Shown here piece after piece: positions 27,059 through 34,414 of a stretch of 64,000 bases of DNA (positions within the stretch are counted from its first letter, which is position 1; every line of letters begins with the position of its first letter). Below the pieces are notes generated by a model. The model searched no databases. It saw only the letters and a program-made list of their open reading frames with translations, and was not told where the DNA came from. A program made the translations under genes and the position numbers. The stretch covers positions 1,265,749 through 1,329,748 of the forward strand of contig NZ_FOSE01000001.1 of NCBI RefSeq assembly GCF_900114185.1. The letters are read 5' to 3'. The stretch is from Cellulomonas sp. KH9. GTDB lineage: Bacteria; Actinomycetota; Actinomycetes; Actinomycetales; Cellulomonadaceae.

Positions 27059-28609
27059 TCAGCCCTCGCGCAGCGCGGCCATCCAGGCCTCGACGGCGTC
27101 GGGGTCCCGCGGCAGCGCGGCCGAGAGGTTCTCGTTGCCGTCGGCCGTGACCAGGACGTCGTCCTCGATGCGCACCCCGATGCCCCGGTACTCGGCCGGC
27201 ACCAGCAGGTCGTCGGACTTGAAGTACAGACCCGGCTCGATCGTGAACACCATGCCGGGCTGCAGCACGCCGTCCAGGTAGAGCGCCGCGCGTGCCTGCG
27301 CGCAGTCGTGCACGTCCAGGCCCAGGTGGTGCGACGTGCCGTGGACCATCCAGCGGCGGTGGTGCTGGTTGTCGGGGTCGAGGGACTCCTCGGCGCTGAC
27401 GGGCAGCAGCCCCCACTCCTCGAGCCGCGCGGCCAGCACGCGCATGGCGGCGTCGTGCACGTCGCGGAACCGTGCTCCCGGCACCGCGGCCTCGAACCCG
27501 GCGTCGGCGGCGTCGAGCACGGCCTGGTAGACGCGGCGCTGCACGTCGGTGAACGTGCCGTCCACGGGCAGCGTGCGGGTGACGTCCGCGGTGTAGAGCG
27601 AGTCGACCTCCACGCCGGCGTCGACGAGGACGAGCTCGCCCGGGCGTACCCGGCCGTCGTTGTCGGTCCAGTGCAGCGTCGTCGCGTGGTCGCCGGCGGC
27701 GGCGATGGTCGTGTAGCCGACGTCGTTGCCCTCCTCGCGGGCGTGCCCCAGGAACGTGCCCTCGATGACGCGCTCGCCGCGGCGGTGCGCGACGGCCCGC
27801 GGCAGCGCGCGCACGACCTTCTCGAAGCCCGCGACCGTCGCGTCGACCGCCAGTCGCATCTGCTCGACCTCGTACGCGTCCTTCAGGAGCCGCAGCTCCG
27901 AGAGCGCCTCCGCGAGCCGCGCGTCGGCCTCGCCCACGGCCTCGCCGCGGATCTGCGCGACGACCTCCTCGACCGCCACGTCGGCCTCGGGCACCACCAG
28001 GACCTGCACCCCGCCTGCGCCCACGTCCTTGGCCAGCGCGTCGCGCAGGTCGTCGAGGTGGGCCGTCGCGATGCCGGTGGTCGTGGCGATCTCGTCGAGC
28101 GTGGGCCGTGCGCCCACCCAGAACTCGCCGTACCGGGCGTCGGAGAAGAACTCGGGGGTGTCGCGGCCGGCCAGCGGGTTCATGTGGAGCACGGCGCGGT
28201 GCGCGCTGCCGTCGTCGCCGGTGCCGTCCGGCACGGGGTGCAGCACCAGCACGGCGTCGGGCTCCTGCTCGGTGCCCAGCCCGGTGAGGTGGGCGAAGGC
28301 CGAGTGCGGGCGGAACCGGAAGTCGGTGTCGTTCGACCGCACCTCGAAGGACCCGGCCGGGACGACCAGCCGGACCCCGGGGAACTGCGCGGACAGCGCG
28401 CTGCGCCGGGCGGCGGTCATGTCGGCGACGGGCGCACGGGTGGCCGTCGACGCCGGTCGCTCGCCCCAGCCGGAGGTCACGAACTCGACGAAGCGGCGTG
28501 ACTGCGGCCGGTGCGACCGGTTGGAGCCGCGCTCCTCGAGCGGCTGCTCCCCGGCGGCCGGCGTGAGCGTCTCGGACGTGAGGTTCTCGGGATGCTGGTC
28601 GGTGCACAC
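27059..28609 (-). CDS. Aminopeptidase P family (Xaa-Pro) metallopeptidase
   Basis: The 516-residue product has an N-terminal aminopeptidase-P domain (about residues 70-215) and a pita-bread catalytic domain. Metal ligands are visible in order: the Asp pair in LVDAGVEVD and TADVTRT, His in HGTSHHLGLDVHD, Glu in TIEPGLYF and Glu in GIGVRIEDD. It removes N-terminal residues that precede proline in peptides. I chose the GTG at 28609, since GAGACT followed by GGGAGG leads straight to it; the open frame further upstream is antisense to the PHP gene. Confidence 0.92.
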   Translation of the reverse strand: MCTDQHPENLTSETLTPAAGEQPLEERGSNRSHRPQSRRFVEFVTSGWGERPASTATRAPVADMTAARRSALSAQFPGVRLVVPAGSFEVRSNDTDFRFRPHSAFAHLTGLGTEQEPDAVLVLHPVPDGTGDDGSAHRAVLHMNPLAGRDTPEFFSDARYGEFWVGARPTLDEIATTTGIATAHLDDLRDALAKDVGAGGVQVLVVPEADVAVEEVVAQIRGEAVGEADARLAEALSELRLLKDAYEVEQMRLAVDATVAGFEKVVRALPRAVAHRRGERVIEGTFLGHAREEGNDVGYTTIAAAGDHATTLHWTDNDGRVRPGELVLVDAGVEVDSLYTADVTRTLPVDGTFTDVQRRVYQAVLDAADAGFEAAVPGARFRDVHDAAMRVLAARLEEWGLLPVSAEESLDPDNQHHRRWMVHGTSHHLGLDVHDCAQARAALYLDGVLQPGMVFTIEPGLYFKSDDLLVPAEYRGIGVRIEDDVLVTADGNENLSAALPRDPDAVEAWMAALREG

Positions 28610-28675
28610 CCTCCCAGTCTCGCACCGCCCACCGCCGGCGCGGGGTCCCGGGTGCGAGGGGCTAGCGTTGGGCCG

Positions 28676-29518
28676 GTGCGCATCGACCTCCACACGCACT
28701 CCCGGGCGTCGGACGGCACGCAGACCCCCGCGGAGCTCGTCACCGCCGCTCGGGACGTCGGCGTGGACGTCGTCGCGCTCACCGACCACGACACGACGGA
28801 CGGCTGGGACGAGGCGGCGGCCGCCGCGCGGGACGTCGGTGTCGCGCTCGTGCGGGGCACCGAGGTGTCGGCCCGGTCCCGCGGCGTCAGCGTGCACCTG
28901 CTGTCCTACCTGCAGGACCCGGAGCATCCCGCGTTGGCCGACGAGCTCGCGCGTGCCCGCGACTCGCGGCTGCACCGCGCGCAGCGCATCGTGGAGCGAC
29001 TGGCACGGGACGTCCCCCTCACCTGGCAGGACGTGCTGGACCAGGCGCGTGACGCCGTGGCCGTCGGCCGCCCGCACATCGCCGACGCCCTGGTCGCCCG
29101 GGGCGTCGTGCCCGACCGGGACGCCGCCTTCGCGCACCTGCTGGCGTCCGGCGGGCCCTACCACGTCGACCACTACGCACCCGAGGCCCCGGACGCGGTC
29201 GCGGCGATCCGTGCGTCGGGCGGCGTCCCCGTGTTCGCGCACCCGGCCGCCGACGCGCGCGGACGCATCGTGCCCGACCGCGTGTTCGACGAGCTCGCCG
29301 AGGCCGGCCTGGCGGGCGTCGAGGTCTTCCACCGCGACCACTCGCCGCCGCAGCGCGAGCGGCTGCTCGCGATCGCCGAGCGGCTCGGGCTGCTGGTCAC
29401 GGGCTCGAGCGACTACCACGGCACGGGCAAGGTCAACCGGCTGGGAGAGAACCTCACCGAGCCGCAGGTGCTGGACGAGATCGTCCGGCAGGGGACGACG
29501 GAGGTGGTGACCGCGTGA
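28676..29518 (+). CDS. PHP-domain phosphoesterase
   Basis: The 280-residue product carries the four PHP metal motifs: DLHTHSRASDG, LTDHDTTDGW, FAHPAA and GSSDYHGT. The family includes the 5'-3' exonuclease RNase AM/YciV and AMP phosphatases; such an activity is likely, but the substrate is not known here. The GTG at 28676 lies 7 nt after TAGCGT (leaderless). Its stop overlaps the start of the MarC-like gene, so the two are one operon. Confidence 0.9.
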   Translation: MRIDLHTHSRASDGTQTPAELVTAARDVGVDVVALTDHDTTDGWDEAAAAARDVGVALVRGTEVSARSRGVSVHLLSYLQDPEHPALADELARARDSRLHRAQRIVERLARDVPLTWQDVLDQARDAVAVGRPHIADALVARGVVPDRDAAFAHLLASGGPYHVDHYAPEAPDAVAAIRASGGVPVFAHPAADARGRIVPDRVFDELAEAGLAGVEVFHRDHSPPQRERLLAIAERLGLLVTGSSDYHGTGKVNRLGENLTEPQVLDEIVRQGTTEVVTA

Positions 29519-30135
29519 GCGGCGTGCTCGACATCCAGCTGTTCACCTCGGTGTTCGTCACCCTGTTCGTCATCATGGACCCGCCCGGGACCGTGCCGAT
29601 CTTCCTCGCGCTCACCGGGTCCATGACCCGTCAGCAGCGGACGCGGGCGGCGCGTCAGGCGATCCTCGTCGCGTTCGGGGTCATCGTCGGCTTCGCGCTG
29701 TTCGGCCAGTCGCTGCTCAACTACCTGCACGTGTCGGTCGAGGCGCTGCAGGGCGCCGGTGGTCTGCTGCTCCTGCTGGTCGCGATGGAGCTGCTGACCG
29801 GGAAGATGGACAGCAACGAGGGGTACGAGGGCACCCAGGGCAACGTCGCCCTGGTGCCGCTCGGCACGCCGCTGCTCGCCGGCCCGGGCGCGATCGTCGC
29901 GACCATGGTGTTCGTCCAGCAGTCGACGGAGCCCACCGACTGGGTCGCGCTGGCGCTGGGCGTGGTGCTCGTGCACCTGTGCCTGTGGCTGTCCATGCGG
30001 TTCGCCGGCGTGATCCACCGGGTCCTCAAGGACTCCGGGACGATGCTCGTCAGCCGGATCGCCGGTCTGCTGCTCGCCGCGATCGCGGTGCAGCTGCTCG
30101 CGGACGCCGTGCTGACGTTCGCGCGCCAGGTCTGA
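29515..30135 (+). CDS. MarC family (UPF0056) integral membrane protein
   Basis: The 206-residue product has six predicted membrane helices and the family motif MDPPGTVPIFLALT near the start. Despite the name, MarC proteins have no established role in antibiotic resistance. The GTG start overlaps the PHP stop (GTGA). The last codons and stop (GCG CGC CAG GTC TGA) form the first unit of a 14-bp tandem repeat that continues beyond the gene. Confidence 0.9.
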   Translation: MSGVLDIQLFTSVFVTLFVIMDPPGTVPIFLALTGSMTRQQRTRAARQAILVAFGVIVGFALFGQSLLNYLHVSVEALQGAGGLLLLLVAMELLTGKMDSNEGYEGTQGNVALVPLGTPLLAGPGAIVATMVFVQQSTEPTDWVALALGVVLVHLCLWLSMRFAGVIHRVLKDSGTMLVSRIAGLLLAAIAVQLLADAVLTFARQV

Positions 30136-30206
30136 CGCGCCAGGTCTGACGCGCCAGGTCTGACGCGCCAGGTCGGACGCGCCAGGTCGGACGCGTCCCG
30201 TCCGAC
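30123..30206 (+). repeat. 14-bp tandem repeat starting inside the 3' end of the MarC-like gene
   Basis: Units of GCGCCAGGTCTGAC stand at 30123, 30137 and 30151; GCGCCAGGTCGGAC at 30165 and 30179; a degenerate copy at 30193. Unit 1 holds the stop codon of the membrane protein gene. The period is not a multiple of three. Confidence 0.95.
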
Positions 30207-30240
30207 ACGTCCGGTCCCTGTGCGTCGGGGCCTCCGACGC

Positions 30241-30276
30241 GTCCGGCCCCCTCACCGCAGGGTGAGGGGGCCGGAC
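30241..30276. terminator. Perfect 16-bp bidirectional terminator
   Basis: GTCCGGCCCCCTCACC and its exact complement flank a GCAG loop between the convergent MarC-like and DEAD-helicase genes. Confidence 0.85.
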
Positions 30277-30289
30277 GGACGTGCAGGGG

Positions 30290-32128
30290 TCAGGCGTCGG
30301 TCGGGGCCGGCGAGCCGGCGTCCGTCGACGCACCGGCGGACCCGCCGCGCGAGCGACGGCGCCGGCGCCGGCGCGGTCCGCCGGACTCGCCGGCGTCCGG
30401 GCCGGTGGCACCGTCGGCTGCCGGGCGCGGTGCCGCGGCGTCGGCAGCGGGACGCTCGGCCGTCGGCTCGGAGGCACGCGCGTCCGCGGGTGCGCCCTCG
30501 GCGTCGCTGCGGCCGCGGCCGCCCCGACGGCGGCGGGAGCCGCCCTCGGTGTCACCCTCACGGGTGCGCTCCGCCGGGCGGGCCGCGCCGCGACCGCCGG
30601 CACGCTCACCGTCGCGCGCGCCGTCACGGCTGCCCTCGCGGCGGCCGGAGCGACCGTCCTCCGCACGCGCGGGCCGTGCACCGCCGCCCCGCTTGCCGGT
30701 CTCGCCGAGGTCCTCGAGCACCTCGGCGCCCAGGCCCGCGCGGGTCTGCTGCGACTTCGGCAGCCGGCCCGTGACGCCCTTCGGGATGTCGAGGTCCGTG
30801 TAGACGTGCTCCGACGACGAGTACGTCTCGACCGGGGCGGGGATACCGAGGCCCAGGGACTTGTCGATGAGGCCCCAGCGCGGCAGGTCGTCCCAGTCGA
30901 CGAACGTCACGGCCGTGCCCTTGTTGCCCGCGCGGCCGGTGCGGCCGGTGCGGTGCAGGTACGTCTTCTCGTCCTCGGGGCACTGGTAGTTGATGACGTG
31001 CGTGACGTCCTCGACGTCGATGCCGCGCGCGGCGACGTCGGTCGCGACGAGCACGTCGACCTTGCCGTGGCGGAACGCGCGCAGCGCCTGCTCGCGGGCG
31101 CCCTGGCCGAGGTCGCCGTGCAGGGCTCCGGCCGCGAACCCGCGGTCGACGAGCTCGTCGGCGACCTTGGCCGCGGTGCGCTTGGTGCGCGCGAACACGA
31201 TCGTCAGGCCGCGGCCGTTGGCCTGCAGGATCCGCGCGAGGAGCTCGACCTTGTCGAGCGCGTGCGCGCGGTACGCGACCTGCTTGATGTTCTTGACCGT
31301 CTGGCCCTCGTCGTCCGGCGCGGACGCGCGGATGTGCGTGGGCTGCGACATGTAGCGCCGCGCCATGGCGACGACGGCGCCCGGCATGGTCGCGGAGAAC
31401 AGCATGGTGTGGCGGTTGGGCGGCGTGGCGGCGAGCAGCTTCTCGACGTCGGGCAGGAAGCCCAGGTCGAGCATCTCGTCGGCCTCGTCGAGCACGACCT
31501 CCGTCGCGTGCTTCAGCCGCAGGTGCCGCTGGTTCAGCAGGTCGATCATGCGGCCGGGCGTGCCGACGACGACGTCCGCGCCGCGCTGCAGGGCCTCGAC
31601 CTGCGGCTCGTACGCGCGCCCGCCGTAGACCTGCACGATGCGGACCTTGCGGCCGGTGGACGCCATCGCGAGGTCGCCCGCGACCTGCACGGCGAGCTCA
31701 CGGGTGGGCACGACGACGAGCGCCTGCGGCTCGCCCGGGGCGGGCAGCCGGTCGTAGCCGTCCTCACCGGGTGCGACCACGCGGTGCAGCAGCGGGACGC
31801 CGAAGCCGAGGGTCTTGCCGGTGCCGGTCTTGGCCTGGCCGATGATGTCGTGGCCTGCCAGGGCGACCGGCAGGGTCATGGCCTGGATGGGGAACGGCTG
31901 GGAGATGCCGGCCGCGGCGAGGGCCGCGACGATCTCGGGGCGCACGTCGAAGTCGGCGAACGAGGCGTCGACCGCCTGCACCGAGGCGGCGCGACGGGAG
32001 CCGGTCGGCGACTCGGTCGGCACGGCGTCGGCCGCGGTGCGGACCTCGGTCACGGCGTCGGGGGTGGTGGGGGAGTCGACGGAGGCGTCGCTGCGCTGCT
32101 CCTGGTCGACGGTCTGGTCGGTGGTCAC
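30290..32128 (-). CDS. DEAD-box RNA helicase (RhlE-like)
   Basis: The 612-residue product has an N-terminal disordered stretch of about 60 residues, then the helicase core: Q motif (FPIQ), motif I AKTGTGKT, PTRELA, DEADEMLD, SATMP, and in domain 2 ALHGDLGQ, ATDVAARGIDV and HRTGRTGRAG. The last 150 or so residues are an Arg/Gly/Asp-rich, low-complexity tail ending in a poly-Arg patch ([11 protein letters not shown]), probably an RNA-binding tail. It unwinds short RNA duplexes, for example in ribosome assembly or decay. I chose the GTG at 32128 (VTTDQT). It leads the conserved block. Confidence 0.93.
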   Translation of the reverse strand: MTTDQTVDQEQRSDASVDSPTTPDAVTEVRTAADAVPTESPTGSRRAASVQAVDASFADFDVRPEIVAALAAAGISQPFPIQAMTLPVALAGHDIIGQAKTGTGKTLGFGVPLLHRVVAPGEDGYDRLPAPGEPQALVVVPTRELAVQVAGDLAMASTGRKVRIVQVYGGRAYEPQVEALQRGADVVVGTPGRMIDLLNQRHLRLKHATEVVLDEADEMLDLGFLPDVEKLLAATPPNRHTMLFSATMPGAVVAMARRYMSQPTHIRASAPDDEGQTVKNIKQVAYRAHALDKVELLARILQANGRGLTIVFARTKRTAAKVADELVDRGFAAGALHGDLGQGAREQALRAFRHGKVDVLVATDVAARGIDVEDVTHVINYQCPEDEKTYLHRTGRTGRAGNKGTAVTFVDWDDLPRWGLIDKSLGLGIPAPVETYSSSEHVYTDLDIPKGVTGRLPKSQQTRAGLGAEVLEDLGETGKRGGGARPARAEDGRSGRREGSRDGARDGERAGGRGAARPAERTREGDTEGGSRRRRGGRGRSDAEGAPADARASEPTAERPAADAAAPRPAADGATGPDAGESGGPRRRRRRRSRGGSAGASTDAGSPAPTDA

Positions 32129-32486
32129 GGGCGGCTCTTCACTGCCAGGGTGGCGGCTCACGGTGCGGGCCGGGGGGCCGGCGGCGCGTCGCGCGCTCGT
32201 CCGCCCCGGGCGACAGCGGGCTGCGCCACGCGGGTTGGCCGGCAGCCGATCGTAGAAGTCGCCCCGCGCGGCGCACCCTGCCGGCACGTCCGCGGGCGGG
32301 AGAGCCCGGCGGGCAGGCGGGCCGGTGCGCGTCGGGCGGGGAGGGTCGCGGCGCGGGCCGGACCGGGAAACCGAGACGAACGGGCAACCGATGTACGGGG
32401 TTGTACACAGTCAGTCTATCGGACGTCCGTCCCGGTGCCCCGGCTGCTGCCCCGACCGGCGCGTCCGGCGGCGTTACGATCGCGGC
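32129..32486. other. Intergenic region between helicase and ferritin-like genes (358 bp)
   Basis: No gene is seen. On the minus strand TAGACT - 17 nt - TACATC (about 32392-32420), in the only AT-rich patch, is a weak promoter candidate for the helicase and would give a leader of about 260 nt. GTAC occurs twice there as a small inverted repeat. Close to the right end lies the leaderless -10 (TACGAT, 32475-32480) of the ferritin-like gene. I recognise no riboswitch. Confidence 0.5.
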
Positions 32487-33272
32487 ATGACGACCAGCGC
32501 CGGCAACGCCCGTGCCCTCACCCCAGGCCAGGCGGGCGCCGACGACCGGTCCGCCAACCGCGCCGGGAAGGACGCCGCGGCCGCGCGCACCGCGGACGCC
32601 GCCGACGCCGTCGAGGTCCTGGGCCTCGTCGCGAGCGTCGAGCACCAGGCGTTCGAGCGGCTCGCCGACGACGCCCGGCAGGCGCCGGGGCCCGAGCAGG
32701 CCCTGGCCTTCTCCCGGCAGGCCGCCCGGTGCGTCGAGCGGCGGGACCGTGTCCTGGCGCGGATCGACGAGCTCGGCGGCGACGCGCCGGCGGCGTTCGG
32801 GCGGTTCGACGGGATGCTCGACGACTTCGACGCCCGCACTCCGGCGAGCACGTGGGCCGAGCGGCTGCTCAAGACGTACGTCGGGTACGGCGTCGCGGAC
32901 GACTTCTGCCGGCTCGTGGCCCGCGGTCTGGACCCCGACTCGGCGCGGCTGGTGGCCGAGGTGCTCGACGACGCGGCGCGCACCGAGCTGGCCGTGCGCG
33001 AGCTGGACGAGGTCTGTGCGGACGACGCCGTCCTGTCCTCGCGGCTGGCGCTGTGGGGCCGCCGCCTCGTCGGCGAGGCGCTCGGCGTGGTCCAGCGGCT
33101 GGCGCAGCGGCCCGAGGTCGCGCGGGCCCTCGACCGTGCGGGTGCGGGTGCGGGTGCTGGTGCTGGTGCGGGAGCCGGGTCGCAGGAGCGGGCGCAGATC
33201 CCGGCCCTCGTGCTCAACGAGCTGACGGCCGAGCACACGCGCCGGATGTCGCGGCTGCACCTGACCGCCTGA
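32487..33272 (+). CDS. Ferritin-like fold protein (MiaE-like family)
   Basis: The 261-residue helical protein belongs to the actinobacterial ferritin-like family distantly related to tRNA hydroxylase MiaE. The four-helix core (about residues 40-200) includes VEHQAFERL and TELAVRELDEV, where Glu/His metal ligands would be expected. Whether it binds iron cannot be judged. A GGTGCG-type hexanucleotide run (about 33137-33175) encodes an Ala-Gly repeat near the C-terminus. TACGAT ends 6 nt before the ATG at 32487. Its place beside the helicase and DUF3107 genes is conserved in actinobacteria. Confidence 0.8.
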   Translation: MTTSAGNARALTPGQAGADDRSANRAGKDAAAARTADAADAVEVLGLVASVEHQAFERLADDARQAPGPEQALAFSRQAARCVERRDRVLARIDELGGDAPAAFGRFDGMLDDFDARTPASTWAERLLKTYVGYGVADDFCRLVARGLDPDSARLVAEVLDDAARTELAVRELDEVCADDAVLSSRLALWGRRLVGEALGVVQRLAQRPEVARALDRAGAGAGAGAGAGAGSQERAQIPALVLNELTAEHTRRMSRLHLTA

Positions 33273-33306
33273 TCCGCCGCCGCGCGGCGGGTGCGGGGTC
33301 CGGACG

Positions 33307-33340
33307 CACCCGGCACCCGGCCGCAGCCGGGCGCCGGGTG
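33307..33340. terminator. Bidirectional hairpin terminator
   Basis: CACCCGGC-A-CCCGGC pairs with GCCGGG-C-GCCGGGTG (one mismatch, CGCA loop) between the convergent ferritin-like and DUF3107 genes. Confidence 0.75.
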
Positions 33341-33346
33341 GACGGC

Positions 33347-33574
33347 TCAGATCGTGCCGAAGCCCACGCGGCCCTTGGCCTCCGCACCGATCTCGACGAA
33401 GCCGAGGACGGCGGTGGGCACGATGACGCGACGTCCGCGGACGTCCGTCAGCTCGAGCGTCGCCGCCGTGCCGTCGAGCGCGGCCCGGACGGCCGCGGCG
33501 ATCTCGTCCGCCGTCTGGTCGGACTCGAGCGTCAGCTCGCGCGACAGGTGCTGCACGCCGATCGTGATCTCCAC
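33347..33574 (-). CDS. DUF3107 small conserved protein
   Basis: The product has 75 residues (EITIGVQHLSRELTLES... GRRVIVPTAVLGFVEIGAE). It is the actinobacterial DUF3107 family, counterpart of M. tuberculosis Rv3208A (recalled); function unknown, probably an ATP-synthase-epsilon-like or ubiquitin-like small beta fold. I start at the GTG at 33574, as GAGGAG lies 5 nt before it; an in-frame GTG at 33580 would add two residues. The DUF3107-TetR pair is adjacent on the same strand, 51 nt apart. Confidence 0.85.
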   Translation of the reverse strand: MEITIGVQHLSRELTLESDQTADEIAAAVRAALDGTAATLELTDVRGRRVIVPTAVLGFVEIGAEAKGRVGFGTI

Positions 33575-33625
33575 GGGCACTCCTCATCGGACGGGTCCCG
33601 GCGTCGCCGGGCGGTCGTCACGATC

Positions 33626-34294
33626 CTAGGCGTCCTCGTACGGGTAGTCGGGACGGACGAGACCGGCCAGTCCTCGCCACTGCAGGTCCGACACCAGGTC
33701 GACGACCCGCTGCGCGCTGCCACCGTCGCCGTGGCGCAGCCAGTAGGTGGCCGCGCCCTGCGCGGTGGCGACCAGTGCCGCGGCGAGCACGTCGGCGTCG
33801 GCGCGGTCGCGTCCGGTCACGGCCGCCAGCACGTCCGCGATGCGCCGGGTCGCCTCGGCCGACGCGTGCTCCACCCGGCCGCGCACCTGCGAGTCGTGCG
33901 TGACGTCGGACTCGAACAGGAGCGTGGAGGACTCGCCGGCGACCTGGACGAACTCGACGTACGCCGCGACCACGGCGGCCACGACCGCACGCCCCTCCCC
34001 GCGCCCCACGGGGCCCGCCTCGATCGGCGCGACGGCCTGCTCCACGGCCGCGAGCAGTGCCGTGCCCTGCTCGTCCACGACGGCGAGGTAGAGGTCCAGC
34101 TTGGACGGGAAGTGCCGGTACAGGACCGGCTTGCTGACCTCCGCACGGTCGGCGATGTCGTCCATCGAGACGTGGTGGAACCCCTCCGTGGCGAACAGGT
34201 CGAGCGCGATCGCGAGGAGCTGGGACCGGCGCTCGGCGCGCGCCATCCGCGGTCCGCGTGCACGCGGACCGGCTGAGTCCTGGGCGCTGGTCAT
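33626..34294 (-). CDS. TetR family transcriptional regulator
   Basis: The 222-residue product has an N-terminal TetR helix-turn-helix (RRSQLLAIALDLFATEGFHHVSMDDIADRAEVS, then KPVLYRHFPSKLDLY) and an all-helical ligand domain. It is syntenic with the TetR gene (Rv3208) next to Rv3208A in mycobacteria. Target and ligand are unknown; no clear palindrome stands in its short upstream region. TACGAT ends 6 nt before the ATG at 34294, so it is probably leaderless and divergent from adnA. Confidence 0.9.
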   Translation of the reverse strand: MTSAQDSAGPRARGPRMARAERRSQLLAIALDLFATEGFHHVSMDDIADRAEVSKPVLYRHFPSKLDLYLAVVDEQGTALLAAVEQAVAPIEAGPVGRGEGRAVVAAVVAAYVEFVQVAGESSTLLFESDVTHDSQVRGRVEHASAEATRRIADVLAAVTGRDRADADVLAAALVATAQGAATYWLRHGDGGSAQRVVDLVSDLQWRGLAGLVRPDYPYEDA

Positions 34295-34414
34295 CAGGCG
34301 ATCGTAGCGACGGCGTGTTGCGGGCAGGCGTCACGGCCCGGACCCCGGGAGCGGGCGTCCCGCCGGCGGCGTGCCCGGTCCCGGCTGTCGGTGCGGCGTG
34401 GTGTGATCGGGCCC

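Noticed and set aside
30123..30206. CRISPR-like array
   Set aside because: The 14-bp units are directly adjacent, with no spacers and no cas genes.
32129..32486. Riboswitch or cold-shock leader for the DEAD-box helicase
   Set aside because: The leader is GC-rich, but I can match no known RNA motif and see no convincing alternative structures.
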